Positions 16,220-25,526 of a stretch of DNA of 60,412 nt are shown piece by piece (position 1 is the stretch's first letter; each line of letters opens with the position of its first letter). Origin of the DNA: Chloroflexota bacterium (GTDB taxonomy: Bacteria; Chloroflexota; Anaerolineae; Aggregatilineales; Phototrophicaceae); contig VXLV01000140.1 of NCBI GenBank assembly GCA_009841405.1, positions 1-60,412 of the forward strand, in the 5' to 3' direction. The notes under the pieces were generated by a model that searched no databases, was not told where the DNA came from, and saw only the letters and a list, made by a program, of their open reading frames with translations. The translations under genes and the position numbers were made by a program.

Positions 16220-17719
16220 TTAGGGGAAGACTTCCTGCACCCATTGCAGCGGGTCGACGGTTACGCCGTTCAGCCACAGCTCCCAGTGGAGATGCGGCCC
16301 AGTGCTGCGCCCGGTGGAGCCGACCGTGCCGATCACCTGACCCGATGTCACGAAGGCGCCCGGCTGGACCAGGGTCTCTCGCTGGTGCGCGTACAAGGTG
16401 TATACGCCCCAGCCGTGGTCGATGATAGTCGTGTTGCCGCGGATGCGCAGCCGGTCCGCCATGACCACCGTGCCAGCGGCCGCGGCCAGGACTGATGTGC
16501 CGGGCGCGCCGGCAAAATCGACGCCCCGGTGATATCGGTTGTATTCGCCGCCGTTGTAGGAGCGCTGCGTGCCGAAGACGGCATTCATGGCCGCGGCTGC
16601 CGGCAAACTGAGCGAGCTCTCCCAATGGCGTTCCGGCGCAAACCCGCTCATTAACTGCGTGAGACGCGTGATCTCTTCGTCCTCTACCGCGGGCGCCAGC
16701 AATTCATTATTGTTGAGGGTGATTGTCTGGTAGCCGTAGCCCCCGCCGACCACCTGTAAGTTAGCGGTGATTGCCAGCGCGTCGTTCTCGCCGACCTGCA
16801 ATTGCAGCGTCAGCGGATAGATTGTAGTCTCGGTATACATCGGCACGCCGGCGATGATATTGTGGCGCCGCGAGCCGTCGCGCTCAATAACGCGCAGCTC
16901 CTGGCCGAGAAACTGACCGCTGACACGGGCAGCCTCGCTCGTTCGCAGCTCGATTCGGACGCTGCGCCCAGTCTCCAGGACATGCGGGTCAATGGTGAAC
17001 GCTTCAACCGTTTCGGGCAAATCTTGCGCCAGCCGCGGCAGTTGGATGCCCGGTATGATCAGCTGCTGGCCGACGCGCAGCAAGCCGGGGTTTTGCAGAT
17101 TGTTCGCTCTGACCAAGGCGTCAACCGCCTGGTTGTAGCGCAGGCCAATCTCGAACAGCGTGTCGCCGCTCCTCACCGTGTACAAAAATGGCTCGACTGG
17201 ATCGCCGAAGCGCGCAAAGGCATTGCGGCTGCTGCTGGCCGGGGCGGGCGTAGGCGCCGGCTCAAGCTCGCCGGGCGCGCCGGCGTCTGCAGTTGGAGTC
17301 GCTTGCGTCTCGCCGGGGATGATCACCAATTCCTGGCCGACATAAATGGACTCTGGCGATTCAATGCTGTTCCGCGCCAGCAGGTCGGCTTCGGTTTGAC
17401 CGTAGGCGGCGGCGATGCTGGCCAGGGTTTCGCCGGCGGAAACGGTATGTGTCAGACGCTGATCCGACGAAAGGTTCGAAAGCGGAATAATCAACCGCTG
17501 GCCGACTATGATGCTGTTGCTGTCGGTGATGCCGTTGGCAGTCGCCACTTGCTCGGCAAAAAGGTTGTATTGCAGGGCGATTCTGAACAGATTCTCGCCG
17601 CGCTGCACAACATGTACTGTGAAAATCGACTCGCCCTCGTTTTGCGCGTGCGACGCGAGCGCCGCTGCCAGCGCGCCGAAAAGCAGCCAGATAAGAAACC
17701 TGAGGGTACAGCGCTTCAA
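16220..17719 (-). CDS. Exported LysM-M23 family metallopeptidase
   Basis: The 499-residue protein starts with a signal peptide ([25 protein letters not shown]) followed by two LysM repeats (about 34-79 and 88-134), a Pro/Ala/Ser linker, a third LysM (about 180-224), a beta-rich domain, and a C-terminal M23 peptidase. The M23 zinc ligands are visible as HxxxD in YHRGVDFAG and the HLH of GPHLHWE near the end. M23 enzymes cut peptidoglycan cross-bridges; the LysM domains hold them on the wall. It is the last gene of a three-gene set, overlapping DUF192 by 4 nt. Confidence 0.92.
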   Translation of the reverse strand: MKRCTLRFLIWLLFGALAAALASHAQNEGESIFTVHVVQRGENLFRIALQYNLFAEQVATANGITDSNSIIVGQRLIIPLSNLSSDQRLTHTVSAGETLASIAAAYGQTEADLLARNSIESPESIYVGQELVIIPGETQATPTADAGAPGELEPAPTPAPASSSRNAFARFGDPVEPFLYTVRSGDTLFEIGLRYNQAVDALVRANNLQNPGLLRVGQQLIIPGIQLPRLAQDLPETVEAFTIDPHVLETGRSVRIELRTSEAARVSGQFLGQELRVIERDGSRRHNIIAGVPMYTETTIYPLTLQLQVGENDALAITANLQVVGGGYGYQTITLNNNELLAPAVEDEEITRLTQLMSGFAPERHWESSLSLPAAAAMNAVFGTQRSYNGGEYNRYHRGVDFAGAPGTSVLAAAAGTVVMADRLRIRGNTTIIDHGWGVYTLYAHQRETLVQPGAFVTSGQVIGTVGSTGRSTGPHLHWELWLNGVTVDPLQWVQEVFP

Positions 17720-18093
17720 GCGTCAGCCTCGTCTATGCGCAATTGGTCGCCGATTTCCGTGCGCGCCAGGATGGCCGGGTCGGCTTCCAGATAATACATT
17801 GCCGGCGCCGACGGCACATGGGCGAATCTCCACGACTTTGCCAGTTTCTTGTCAACAACCTTATGATCTGCGCCGAGCCAGACTACGCCGATAGCCGAGC
17901 GAAGCCCGAGAGTATGGATGGCTGAAGCGCGGCGACTATTCGACCGGCAGACGAACAGGGCGCCGTCGCTGACAGCATTCGGCCCGTGGAAGCTCAACCC
18001 GACCAGACGAGAAAAGAAGCTCGCGCAGAGGCGCGCGCGAGCCAGTACGACTTGTCCCGTGCGTTCATTGACGATCAGCCGCCGCGCGCTCAT
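17716..18093 (-). CDS. DUF192 family protein
   Basis: The 125-residue protein matches DUF192: [12 protein letters not shown]...[10 protein letters not shown] near the start, then [23 protein letters not shown], and [19 protein letters not shown] at the end. DUF192 proteins are often exported; this one has no signal peptide, so it appears cytoplasmic. It overlaps the LysM protein gene before it and the LysM-M23 gene after it by 4 nt each. The function of DUF192 is unknown; the coupling suggests a link with wall proteins. Confidence 0.88.
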   Translation of the reverse strand: MSARRLIVNERTGQVVLARARLCASFFSRLVGLSFHGPNAVSDGALFVCRSNSRRASAIHTLGLRSAIGVVWLGADHKVVDKKLAKSWRFAHVPSAPAMYYLEADPAILARTEIGDQLRIDEADA

Positions 18094-20000
18094 CCAGGTA
18101 TGATCAAGACTTGCCCGACGCTCAGCTGGTCAAAGTTGGTGATGCCGTTCAGCTGCGCCAACTCCACGACGCTCACGCCGTAGAACGCGGCGATACCGTA
18201 GAGCGTGTCGCCGGCCCGCACGAAATGCGTAATCGGCACGTTAGTCGGCAGCGGGGTTGGCGTCAAAATAGCTGTAGGCGTGGCAGTTGGCGCCGGCGTG
18301 CCCACTGGCGTGCCAAGGGCGCTGGGAATTCTTAAGCGCTGACCAATGAATATCGTCCTGGCGTCTTCGATCCCGTTGAGCTGCGCGATCGCGGCAACGG
18401 TCGTATCGTGGTCGACGGCAATCTGGCTTAGGGTGTCGCCGGCCACCACTACATAGATGATATAGGCGTCGGATGTTGATGCGATTGTCGGCGCGGCAGT
18501 TGGAACCAGCGTGGCGGTAGCGGTCGGCGGAATCGCGGTCGGTATCACGAGAATCTGGCCAACGTCGATCTGATGGACGTTGACGATGTTGTTCTGTTGA
18601 GCCAGCAGTTCAACGGTCGTTCCGTACTGCTGGGCGATCCGCTCCAAGGTGTCCCCGGGCAGAATCTGATAGGTGATCGGCGTCGCCGTAGGCGTAGGCG
18701 TTGGCGTGAAAGTAGGCGTTGTCGTTGCCGTTGCTGTCGCGGTCGCTGGTTCGGCGCCTTCTGGCGTCGCCGGCAAGTTGATCGGGATAATCAAGCGCTG
18801 CCCGACGAGTATCACGTTGGCGGCGTTCAGTCCATTCGCCTGATTGATGGCTTCGCGCGTGCTGCCATATCGCAAGGCAAGTTCGCTCACCGTGTCGCCT
18901 TCTTCAACGACATGGGTGACCGAATCCGGAAATACGCCGCTGACCGCTGTGGCTGTCCCATCAGCCGTCGCTTGCGGGGTTGCCGGCGTAGCGGTCGGCT
19001 GAATTGTTGCCGTGGCTGTTGCCGTGGCCGTGGCCGTTGGCGTTGCGGTAGGCGTGGATGTCGCCGTTTCGGTTGGCGTCGATGTCGGGGTTGGGGTCGG
19101 CGTCTCTGTCGGCGGAACCGTCGCTGTCGCAGTCGGCGCTTCTTCTTGCCCGCTGCCCTCTGAACGGCGCTCGCGTTCCAATGTGGGCTCCGGCGTGTCG
19201 GTGGCGGTAGGCGTTTCGGTCTCGGTCGGTGTCTCGGTCTCGGTCGGGGTAGGCGTAGAGGTAGCGGTGGGCGTGTCCGCGCTGCTGTCGTCGTTTAGCT
19301 CGGTATTCGTCTCCGATGTTGGCGTGCCCTCGGCCACCACGGCGGTATCGCTGGCCAATTCAAGCACAGCGTCGTCGAGGTAGATATAGTTGTTCGCGCG
19401 CGGCCCGCCGACGGTTGATTCCACGAACACGGTAATTGTCGAGCTCGCTGCGGTCGCGATAACGGCGTATTGGCGGTAGGCGTCGTAGAAGAAAGTCGCT
19501 GCCGTAGACCAGACGATATCATCGCTCTCGCCGTCTGTGCCGCCATTGGGGTCGATGCCCACGCGCACGACGACATTGCCGGGATCTTCGCTGACGTCGG
19601 CGTCTTCAAAGCTGGAAGACCAGACATAGGCGTAGACGCTGAACCGATACGCGGACCCGCTGGTGACTGAATCGACTTGCTGGTATATGCCGCCGTGATG
19701 AGTCGCGAAGAGCGTAAAGTACTTTTGCGCGCTGCCGTCTTCGTCCAGGCGAATCCGATCGGTTTCCTCGTCATAATTGGGGTCATGATTGGCGAATGAC
19801 GGGCTAGAATCGGAACGGCCGACATGCCAGGGCGTCCAGCCGTCGGCTACATTGCGCGGCGCCGCCCCTTCCAGCGCGATAAACTCGCCCTCGAAGTCGC
19901 CGTTTTCCAGCAAGTTCGTCGTTTCGTCAGCCTGGCCAAAGCTCAGGAGAATCGACAATCCCAGCACAAGGATACAGCAAATTGCATAGCGTAAGTTCAT
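18090..20000 (-). CDS. Exported protein with jelly-roll-like domain, Thr/Pro linkers and four LysM repeats
   Basis: The 636-residue protein begins with a signal peptide ([21 protein letters not shown]), then a jelly-roll-like domain (about 25-200) opening with [12 protein letters not shown] and containing [18 protein letters not shown], typical of carbohydrate-binding modules. A long Thr/Pro/Ala/Glu linker follows, then four LysM repeats, each with the GDT and a final IP ([40 protein letters not shown]), separated by more Thr/Pro-rich linkers. No catalytic domain is present, so it is probably a structural or adhesive wall protein. I start at the ATG at 20000, with GGGGGAAG just upstream; an upstream in-frame codon adds 36 residues before the signal peptide. 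Confidence 0.88.
   Translation of the reverse strand: MNLRYAICCILVLGLSILLSFGQADETTNLLENGDFEGEFIALEGAAPRNVADGWTPWHVGRSDSSPSFANHDPNYDEETDRIRLDEDGSAQKYFTLFATHHGGIYQQVDSVTSGSAYRFSVYAYVWSSSFEDADVSEDPGNVVVRVGIDPNGGTDGESDDIVWSTAATFFYDAYRQYAVIATAASSTITVFVESTVGGPRANNYIYLDDAVLELASDTAVVAEGTPTSETNTELNDDSSADTPTATSTPTPTETETPTETETPTATDTPEPTLERERRSEGSGQEEAPTATATVPPTETPTPTPTSTPTETATSTPTATPTATATATATATIQPTATPATPQATADGTATAVSGVFPDSVTHVVEEGDTVSELALRYGSTREAINQANGLNAANVILVGQRLIIPINLPATPEGAEPATATATATTTPTFTPTPTPTATPITYQILPGDTLERIAQQYGTTVELLAQQNNIVNVHQIDVGQILVIPTAIPPTATATLVPTAAPTIASTSDAYIIYVVVAGDTLSQIAVDHDTTVAAIAQLNGIEDARTIFIGQRLRIPSALGTPVGTPAPTATPTAILTPTPLPTNVPITHFVRAGDTLYGIAAFYGVSVVELAQLNGITNFDQLSVGQVLIIPG
18940..19330. 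repeat. Low-complexity Thr/Pro-encoding repeat tract
   Basis: The coding strand repeats short Thr/Pro/Glu/Ala codon units, giving runs such as [10 protein letters not shown] and TATATATAT. Many near-identical 6- and 12-nt units occur in tandem, such as gtagcggt, cggtctcggt and gccgtggc on the plus strand. The tract is in frame and separates the jelly-roll domain from LysM repeat 1. It is a likely site of slippage and of assembly error. Confidence 0.7.
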
Positions 20001-20407
20001 CAGCTTCCCCCGCCGAAGAATCGCGTGGATTACAATTGCGTAAACTATGTCTAGTCTACTCAGATTCGAAAATGCGCACAAAGCCATAGGCGGCAATTCC
20101 AGAATCAACGATTGTCACTTGTGAATAACGCGCGCTTGGCGTACGCTTGCGCCGTCTGCCGGCTGATAATCCCCGCTTGCCTTCAATCCAGTTTTGCTGG
20201 CGTAACCATGCGCCGCGGCGACAGGCGTCAAAACGGAGGTCATGCTGGCGGAACGGCTGATCGATTGGGCATCAGCTTTTTGTTGGCAATATGCCGTCCA
20301 TCGCTTAACGCCTTGGTCCGCAGTCCTGGCAATGGTTGCGATTGCCTGCGCCCGACATTTGCCGACGATTGCTGACAATGACACAGAACTCTCGGAGGTC
20401 CAGGCTT
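20001..20407. other. 407-nt divergent intergenic region between the LysM gene and sucC
   Basis: I see the ribosome sites of both flanking genes at its ends (GGGGGAAG for the LysM gene; CGGAGG at 20393-20398 for sucC) and no convincing -35/-10 pair, RNA gene or repeat. Overlapping reading frames of under 90 codons on both strands in this stretch have no ribosome site or recognisable composition and are not annotated. Confidence 0.5.
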
Positions 20408-21568
20408 TTGAAATTGCACGAGTATCAGTCCAAATTTCTATTCCGTGAATTCGGCATTCCCATACCGCTCGGCAAAGTCGCCGCCAGCGCGGATGAAGCC
20501 TACGCCATCGCCAGCGACTTGGGCGGGGTAGTCGTCGTCAAGGCGCAGGTACACGTCGGCGGGCGCGGCAAGGCGGGCGGCGTCAAAGTCGCCAGAAACG
20601 CCGATGAAGCGCGCCAATATGCGGACGACATCATCGGCATGGACATCAAGGGGCTGCGCGTGGAAAAGGCGCTAATCGATCCCGGCGCGGACATCCAGCA
20701 AGAGATCTATCTGGCCATCACCAACGACCGTAGCGCGGGAAAACCGCTCATCATGACGTCAATGGAAGGCGGCATGGATATAGAGGAGCTGAATCGGCAG
20801 CGTCCCGAAGCCATCGTCCGCGAGCATATCGACCCCTTCGCCGGCCTGCAAGATTACCAGATGACCTTCATCGCCAGCGCAATGGGTCTGCCCCGGGCGC
20901 AGTGGCGCGCCTTCGGCAAGATTCTGCGCGGGCTCTACCAGTGCTACACCGACAGCGATGCCGAACTGGCCGAGATAAATCCGCTGGTCATCACGGGCGC
21001 GGGCGAGTTGCTGGCTGTTGACGGCAAGGTCATCATTGATGACAACGCGCTGTTCCGGCAGTCGGCGCTGGTCGAACAGCGTGATACTAGCGGCGAACCA
21101 GAGTCCGAGCGCTTGGCGCGCGAAGCCGGTATCACCTACATCAAGCTGGAAGGCCAAATCGGCTGTATGGTGAATGGCGCCGGCCTGGCCATGACCACCA
21201 TGGATATGACAAAACTTTACGGCGATGCCGACGGCATTGGTCCGGCCAATTTTCTCGATATCGGCGGCGGCGCGACTCCCGAGCAAGTGGCGGCCGCGCT
21301 GCGCATCATTCTTTCTGACGCCAACGTAAGATGTGTGCTTTTCAATATATTTGGCGGCATCACGCGCTGTGACGAAGTCGCCGATGGTATTCTGACCGCC
21401 TACAACGAGGTAAAGCCGAGCGTGCCGATGGTCATCCGTCTGCAGGGCACGAACGCCGCCGCCGGCAACAAGATTATCAGCGAGGCGCGCATTCCTAATC
21501 TGTTCAGCGCCGATACCCTGACCGAAGCCGCCCAGCGCGCGGTCGCCGCAGTGAAGGAGCAGCCCTAA
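20408..21568 (+). CDS. sucC: Succinate-CoA ligase [ADP-forming] subunit beta
   Basis: Forms succinyl-CoA ligase with SucD, making ATP in the TCA cycle. The 386-residue protein has the expected N-terminus MKLHEYQSKFLF, the ATP-grasp region with VVKAQVHVGGRGKAGGVKVA, EINPLVITG, and the C-terminal GGITRCDEVA. I use a TTG start at 20408 because it yields the conserved N-terminus and has CGGAGG 9 nt upstream; the longer frame upstream shows no conservation. The stop abuts the sucD ATG directly. Confidence 0.95.
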   Translation: MKLHEYQSKFLFREFGIPIPLGKVAASADEAYAIASDLGGVVVVKAQVHVGGRGKAGGVKVARNADEARQYADDIIGMDIKGLRVEKALIDPGADIQQEIYLAITNDRSAGKPLIMTSMEGGMDIEELNRQRPEAIVREHIDPFAGLQDYQMTFIASAMGLPRAQWRAFGKILRGLYQCYTDSDAELAEINPLVITGAGELLAVDGKVIIDDNALFRQSALVEQRDTSGEPESERLAREAGITYIKLEGQIGCMVNGAGLAMTTMDMTKLYGDADGIGPANFLDIGGGATPEQVAAALRIILSDANVRCVLFNIFGGITRCDEVADGILTAYNEVKPSVPMVIRLQGTNAAAGNKIISEARIPNLFSADTLTEAAQRAVAAVKEQP

Positions 21569-22426
21569 ATGTCCATTCTCATCGACCGCAGCGCCAAGGT
21601 CCTGGTCCAGGGCATCACCGGACGCCAGGGCGGTTTCCACGCCCGGCTCATGATGGAATACGGCACCGATGTCGTCGGCGGCGTGACGCCGGGCAAAGGC
21701 GGCGAATGGTTCGAAGGCAAGCCGGTATTTGACACGATGCGCAGCGCGGTCGAGACGACCAACGCCGATGTCAGCCTCGTCACCGTTCCGGCGCGATTCG
21801 CCGGCGATGCCGTCATGGAAGCCGCCGACGCCGGTATTCGGCTGGTAATCTGCTTGACCGAACATATTCCAGTTGCTGACATGATGCGGGTGCTTGCCTT
21901 CTGCCGTGGCCGGGGCACGCGGCTGATCGGCCCGAATTGCCCGGGCGTCATGACACCGGGCCAAGCCAAGGTCGGCATCATTCCAGCGATGGTGGCGACG
22001 CCGGGCAATGTCGGCGTTGTCTCCAAGAGCGGCACGCTGACCTACGAAGTCGGCTTTGCGATGAAGAACGCCGGCATCGGCATTTCAACGATTGTCGGTA
22101 TCGGCGGCGACCCGGTCATCGGGACGACATTCGTGGAAGTCCTCGAGATGTTTGAAAACGACCCGGAGACCGAGAAGGTGGCGCTATTGGGCGAGATCGG
22201 GGGCAGCGCCGAAATTGTGGCGGCGGATTACATCAAGAACGCCATGACCAAACCGGTCGCGGCCTTTATCGCCGGGCGCAGCGCGCCTCCTGGCAAACGC
22301 ATGGGCCACGCCGGCGCCATCGTTGACGGGGGCGAGGGCTCGGCGGACGAGAAGATTCAGGCTCTGGAAGCGGCTGGCGCTCGCGTCGCCGCCAATCCGG
22401 AGGAGATCCCCGGCCTGCTGTTCTGA
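21569..22426 (+). CDS. sucD: Succinate-CoA ligase subunit alpha
   Basis: Binds CoA and carries the phosphorylated histidine of succinyl-CoA ligase. The 285-residue product has [15 protein letters not shown] and [10 protein letters not shown] (CoA-binding Rossmann part), [31 protein letters not shown], and the active histidine in [11 protein letters not shown]. It begins immediately after the sucC stop. Full length and intact motifs make the assignment secure. Confidence 0.97.
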   Translation: MSILIDRSAKVLVQGITGRQGGFHARLMMEYGTDVVGGVTPGKGGEWFEGKPVFDTMRSAVETTNADVSLVTVPARFAGDAVMEAADAGIRLVICLTEHIPVADMMRVLAFCRGRGTRLIGPNCPGVMTPGQAKVGIIPAMVATPGNVGVVSKSGTLTYEVGFAMKNAGIGISTIVGIGGDPVIGTTFVEVLEMFENDPETEKVALLGEIGGSAEIVAADYIKNAMTKPVAAFIAGRSAPPGKRMGHAGAIVDGGEGSADEKIQALEAAGARVAANPEEIPGLLF

Positions 22427-22446
22427 GCGTCCTGAGATTCAGCGGC

Positions 22447-23034
22447 TCAAGCGCTGCAATTGGCGGGCAGCACGATGTGATGCTTGCGGCAGCGCGCTTC
22501 ATAAGACTCCTGCGCGCCGACGAGAATTAAGGGATCATCGTAGGCGGCGGGCTTGCCATCGACCAGGCGCTGCGTCCGACTGGCGTCTTCGCCACAGACC
22601 ACACAGATCGCCCGAAGTTTAGTCACTTCTTCGGCGATGCTCAGTAACTGCGGCATGGGCCCAAATGGCTCGCCGCGAAAGTCAGTATCCAGCCCGGCGA
22701 TAATGATGCGCAGCGGGTTTTCGTCGACCAGCCGCTGCACGACATCCACCAGCCCCATATCGAAAAACTGCGCCTCATCGATCGCGATCACGGTAGCGCC
22801 GCCGTCGGCCAATTGGAGGATTGCAGCCGACGACTCAACCGGAATCGCCTCAACCGACTGGCCGGTATGGCTGGTGATATTCTGGATCCCGTAGCGATCG
22901 TCGATCTGTGGCTTGAATACGCGGACAGTCTGCCGCGCGATGATGGCGCGCCGGACCCGGCGGATTAGTTCTTCGGTCTTGCCGCAGAACATGCTGCCGC
23001 AAATGACTTCTATCCGCCCTGTGTCTTGTTTCAC
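22447..23034 (-). CDS. tdk: Thymidine kinase
   Basis: Phosphorylates deoxythymidine in pyrimidine salvage. The 195-residue protein has a P-loop GSMFCGKT, the DEAQFF Walker B-like motif, and the zinc-binding [13 protein letters not shown] with a second ligand set at the C-terminus (ARCRKHH), as in type II thymidine kinases. The start is GTG. It is convergent with sucD (20 nt between stops) and lies 122 nt after the L31 fusion gene on the same strand. Some bacteria also have rpmE followed by tdk. Confidence 0.95.
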   Translation of the reverse strand: MKQDTGRIEVICGSMFCGKTEELIRRVRRAIIARQTVRVFKPQIDDRYGIQNITSHTGQSVEAIPVESSAAILQLADGGATVIAIDEAQFFDMGLVDVVQRLVDENPLRIIIAGLDTDFRGEPFGPMPQLLSIAEEVTKLRAICVVCGEDASRTQRLVDGKPAAYDDPLILVGAQESYEARCRKHHIVLPANCSA

Positions 23035-23156
23035 GGTGCTTTGGCCTGGTCATCAATGCGCGTGACGATGGCAAGGCCTTGTCGCAATCATCGATTCGAC
23101 AAGCGAAACACACATGCTCACGCGCGCCCGAACACCAGGAAATGCGCTTATGCCGC

Positions 23157-23615
23157 TTAGTTGCTCAGTTGGTAACCGCGGCTGCGCAGCGTCTTCTTTA
23201 CATCGCTGACGACCTTGCGTCCGATTCCCTGAATCGCAAGTATGCTGTTTTCGTCGTCTTCATCACCAAGGCGATCCAGCACATCGGCGACAATGTTGAC
23301 GCCGTTGTCCGACAGGATATTGGTATAGCGCGTGCCGATTCCCAAGTCGGCGATCGGCAAGTCCAGCGGCGTGCGCTCTTCTTCTTCTTTTTCCAGCGTC
23401 GTGCGAATCTTGTCGCGCTGTTGCAGGCGTTTCATGAACTTGTCAACGCGTCCTTCGGTGTCGACGATACGCTGTTCGCCGGTGTAAAAGGGATGGCAAT
23501 TTGAGCAGATTTCAACGGTGAGCGACTGGACGGTTGAACCGGTAGTCCAGGTGGTGCCGCAGGTCATGCAGCGAACCGGCGTTTCGTGCCAATTGGGATG
23601 GATAGCCTCTTTCAT
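23157..23615 (-). CDS. rpmE: Ribosomal protein bL31 fused to an RNA polymerase alpha-CTD-like domain
   Basis: Residues 1-68 are a zinc-type bL31: [11 protein letters not shown]16-x-x-C19 and C37-x-x-C40 ([13 protein letters not shown]). Normal L31 ends near residue 70, but here an acidic linker (EKEEEERT) leads to a second domain, 87-152, that reads like the alpha C-terminal domain: [40 protein letters not shown]. Aligned from memory to E. coli alpha, R265, N268, G296 and K298, the main UP-element contacts, correspond to R96, N99, G132 and K134. GGAGGAGAAA precedes the ATG. The third gene of rplU-rpmA-rpmE. Continuous frame with no sign of an assembly join; the function of the extension is unknown. 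Confidence 0.88.
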   Translation of the reverse strand: MKEAIHPNWHETPVRCMTCGTTWTTGSTVQSLTVEICSNCHPFYTGEQRIVDTEGRVDKFMKRLQQRDKIRTTLEKEEEERTPLDLPIADLGIGTRYTNILSDNGVNIVADVLDRLGDEDDENSILAIQGIGRKVVSDVKKTLRSRGYQLSN

Positions 23616-23628
23616 TTTCTCCTCCGCG

Positions 23629-23658
23629 CATTTGCGGCGCCGCAGCGTAGCGCAAATG
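23629..23658. promoter_or_regulatory. Inverted repeat just upstream of the L31 fusion gene
   Basis: catttgcg (23629-23636) and cgcaaatg (23651-23658) form a perfect 8-bp inverted repeat with a 14-nt GC-rich loop, ending 13 nt before the L31 start codon and beginning after the rpmA stop. In mRNA it would sit next to the ribosome site. It may separate L31 from rpmA expression, or be an operator; neither is shown. Confidence 0.45.
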
Positions 23659-23673
23659 ACTTTTGCAGCCGAG

Positions 23674-23961
23674 CTAGTTTAGGGACTGGCCGGTCTTCTC
23701 GTGCCTGTCGTAGACCGAAACGCGCTTCTGGCCGTTGCGCCCGCGCATTTTTTCAAAGGTTACGAAGCCGGGGCGCGTCGCGAATAGCGTATAGTCTTTG
23801 CCCATGCCGACGCCTTCGCCGGGATGGAACTTGCTGCCGCGTTGCCGCACGATGATATTGCCGGCGATCACAAACTCGCCGCCGAAGTTCTTTACGCCGA
23901 GCCGCTTGGAATTGCTGTCGCGGCCGTTGCTTGATGAGCCGCCGCCCTTCTTGTGAGCCAT
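23674..23961 (-). CDS. rpmA: 50S ribosomal protein bL27
   Basis: Part of the large subunit near the peptidyl transferase centre. The 95-residue protein has [30 protein letters not shown] and GKDYTLFA, all typical. The N-terminus begins directly with the AHKK sequence, so it lacks the cleavable leader of some Firmicutes. It follows rplU by 27 nt. Confidence 0.98.
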   Translation of the reverse strand: MAHKKGGGSSSNGRDSNSKRLGVKNFGGEFVIAGNIIVRQRGSKFHPGEGVGMGKDYTLFATRPGFVTFEKMRGRNGQKRVSVYDRHEKTGQSLN

Positions 23962-23988
23962 GGCCGATTGCCTCCCGTTTTCCTGCGT

Positions 23989-24300
23989 CTAGACCGAAAT
24001 ATCGTCGATGCGCAACCGCGTATAGTACTGGCGGTGACCCTGCTTGCGCCGATAATTCGTACGTTGCCGGTACTTGTAGACGATGATCTTCTTGCCGCGG
24101 AATTGCTCCACCACTGTCGCGCGGACGCGCGCGCCTTCAACCAGCGGCTGACCGATATGCGTGTCCGCCTCGCCGGCCACCAAGAGCACATCGGCAAGCT
24201 CCACCGAGTCGCCGACCGCCTGTGGCAGCCGGTCGACGTCTATTGTCGCGCCGACTTCCGCCCGATACTGTTTCCCGCCGCTGCGTACAATTGCGTACAT
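23989..24300 (-). CDS. rplU: 50S ribosomal protein bL21
   Basis: The 103-residue protein has MYAIVRSGGKQYRAEVG at the N-terminus and the RRKQGHRQYYTRLRI signature at the end. I choose the ATG at 24300, with GGAG 9 nt upstream; a TTG five codons earlier would overlap that ribosome site. First gene of rplU-rpmA-rpmE, with a strong promoter at 24419-24448 and a leader of about 110 nt. Confidence 0.97.
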   Translation of the reverse strand: MYAIVRSGGKQYRAEVGATIDVDRLPQAVGDSVELADVLLVAGEADTHIGQPLVEGARVRATVVEQFRGKKIIVYKYRQRTNYRRKQGHRQYYTRLRIDDISV

Positions 24301-24418
24301 TTGCGTTTGCTCCAATCTTCGCTTTGTTTCTCCGCGCTCAAGGCCGCTGTTTGGCTTGACGCGCGGGGAAAATTGGCCTTACACGAAAAACCCCACTGGT
24401 TCCGGCAGGGCGTCCGCT

Positions 24419-24448
24419 AGTGTAGCGCAAGACGACGAGACCAGTCAA
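24419..24448 (-). promoter_or_regulatory. Candidate strong promoter of rplU-rpmA-rpmE
   Basis: On the minus strand, TTGACT (24448-24443), an 18-nt spacer and TACACT (24424-24419) match primary sigma consensus well. It lies in the gap after queA and leaves a leader of about 110 nt before rplU, long enough for an L21-type autoregulatory structure, though I could not identify one. Confidence 0.6.
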
Positions 24449-24479
24449 GCGGCAGTTTGTGCAGTGGAGCGAGCTGGCG

Positions 24480-25526
24480 CTAACCAACGAACATGGCATC
24501 GCCGAATGAATAGAATCGATAATCCGCTCGCTTGGCGCTCTCATACGCGCGCAGTATAGCTACGCGGCCGGCGAAGGCGCTGAGCATCATCAGCAGCGTC
24601 GAACGGGGCAGGTGGAAATTTGTGACCAGCGCATCAACCGCCCGCCAGCGATATCCCGGAGTGATGAAGAGCGATGTCTGATCCGCGAAAGGCGCGACCG
24701 CCCGATCATCGCGTCGGTCGTCGCCGCGTTTGTCCCCAGCCAGTCCGGCCGCCGTCTCCAGCGTGCGCGCCGATGTCGTGCCGACCGCGATAACCCGCCC
24801 GCCAGCCCTAATGCTCTCGTTTATGACCGCCGCGTTTTCCGGATTGAGGCTGGCGAATTCGCTGTGGATCTTGTGATCTTCGACGCGTGAGGCGGTAACT
24901 GGCTGAAAGGTGTCCAGGCCGATATGCAAGGTGCAATTGGCTACTCTGACGCCCAGGCGCTGGATATTGTCAAGCAGCTCCCGCGTAAAGTGCAGACCGG
25001 CCGTGGGCGCGGCGGCCGAACCGTCGATGGCGCTATACACGGTCTGGTATCTTTCCGCGTCATCAAGCGCCAGATTGATATAGGGCGGCAGCGGCATCTC
25101 CCCCTGGTCGCATAGCAGGCCGTCGACCGGTCGGCTAAACTCGATAATTCGCAGGGCTTTATCCAGTTCGCGCGCGACCGAGCAGGTGAGGTCGCTGCCG
25201 TCGAAGGCCAATTGCGCGCCCTCTCGAATATTCCTGCCGCCCACCAGCGCGTTCCAGCGGCGCTCATCCAGGCGCTTGAGCAGCAAGATTTCGACCCGGC
25301 CGCCTGTTGCTTTCCGGGCCCGCAAACGGGCCGGGATGACGCGGGTATTGTTCAGAACGAGGACATCGCCGGGGCGCAACATATCGCCGATGTCCGAGAA
25401 TACATGATGCGAAATAGCGCCGGTCGCGCGGTCCAGTCGCATAAGACGCGACGAATCCCGCCGCTCTAGTGGCGTTTGGGCGATGAAGCGTGGCGGCAGA
25501 TCGTAATCGAAGTCAGCGACATTCAT
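24480..25526 (-). CDS. queA: S-adenosylmethionine:tRNA ribosyltransferase-isomerase QueA
   Basis: Makes epoxyqueuosine from preQ1 at the wobble position of GUN tRNAs, using the ribosyl part of SAM. The 348-residue protein begins [29 protein letters not shown], has [18 protein letters not shown], and the C-terminal [13 protein letters not shown] and [12 protein letters not shown] start at the ATG at 25526, which overlaps the ruvB stop by 4 nt (ATGA), rather than a longer frame with an Arg-rich, unconserved extension. No tgt is in the window. Confidence 0.96.
   Translation of the reverse strand: MNVADFDYDLPPRFIAQTPLERRDSSRLMRLDRATGAISHHVFSDIGDMLRPGDVLVLNNTRVIPARLRARKATGGRVEILLLKRLDERRWNALVGGRNIREGAQLAFDGSDLTCSVARELDKALRIIEFSRPVDGLLCDQGEMPLPPYINLALDDAERYQTVYSAIDGSAAAPTAGLHFTRELLDNIQRLGVRVANCTLHIGLDTFQPVTASRVEDHKIHSEFASLNPENAAVINESIRAGGRVIAVGTTSARTLETAAGLAGDKRGDDRRDDRAVAPFADQTSLFITPGYRWRAVDALVTNFHLPRSTLLMMLSAFAGRVAILRAYESAKRADYRFYSFGDAMFVG

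Noticed and set aside
18940..19330. Possible CRISPR or tandem repeat array
   Set aside because: The repeats are in-frame Thr/Pro codon units inside a coding gene, with no regular spacer-repeat pattern.
20112..20384. Overlapping 87- and 89-codon frames on both strands in the LysM-sucC gap
   Set aside because: Neither has a ribosome site, recognisable motif or neighbour coupling; both are likely chance frames.
20759..21964. 401-codon minus-strand frame opposite sucCD
   Set aside because: sucC and sucD are complete on the plus strand with all motifs; the antisense frame has low-complexity His/Gly/Ala content and no family resemblance.
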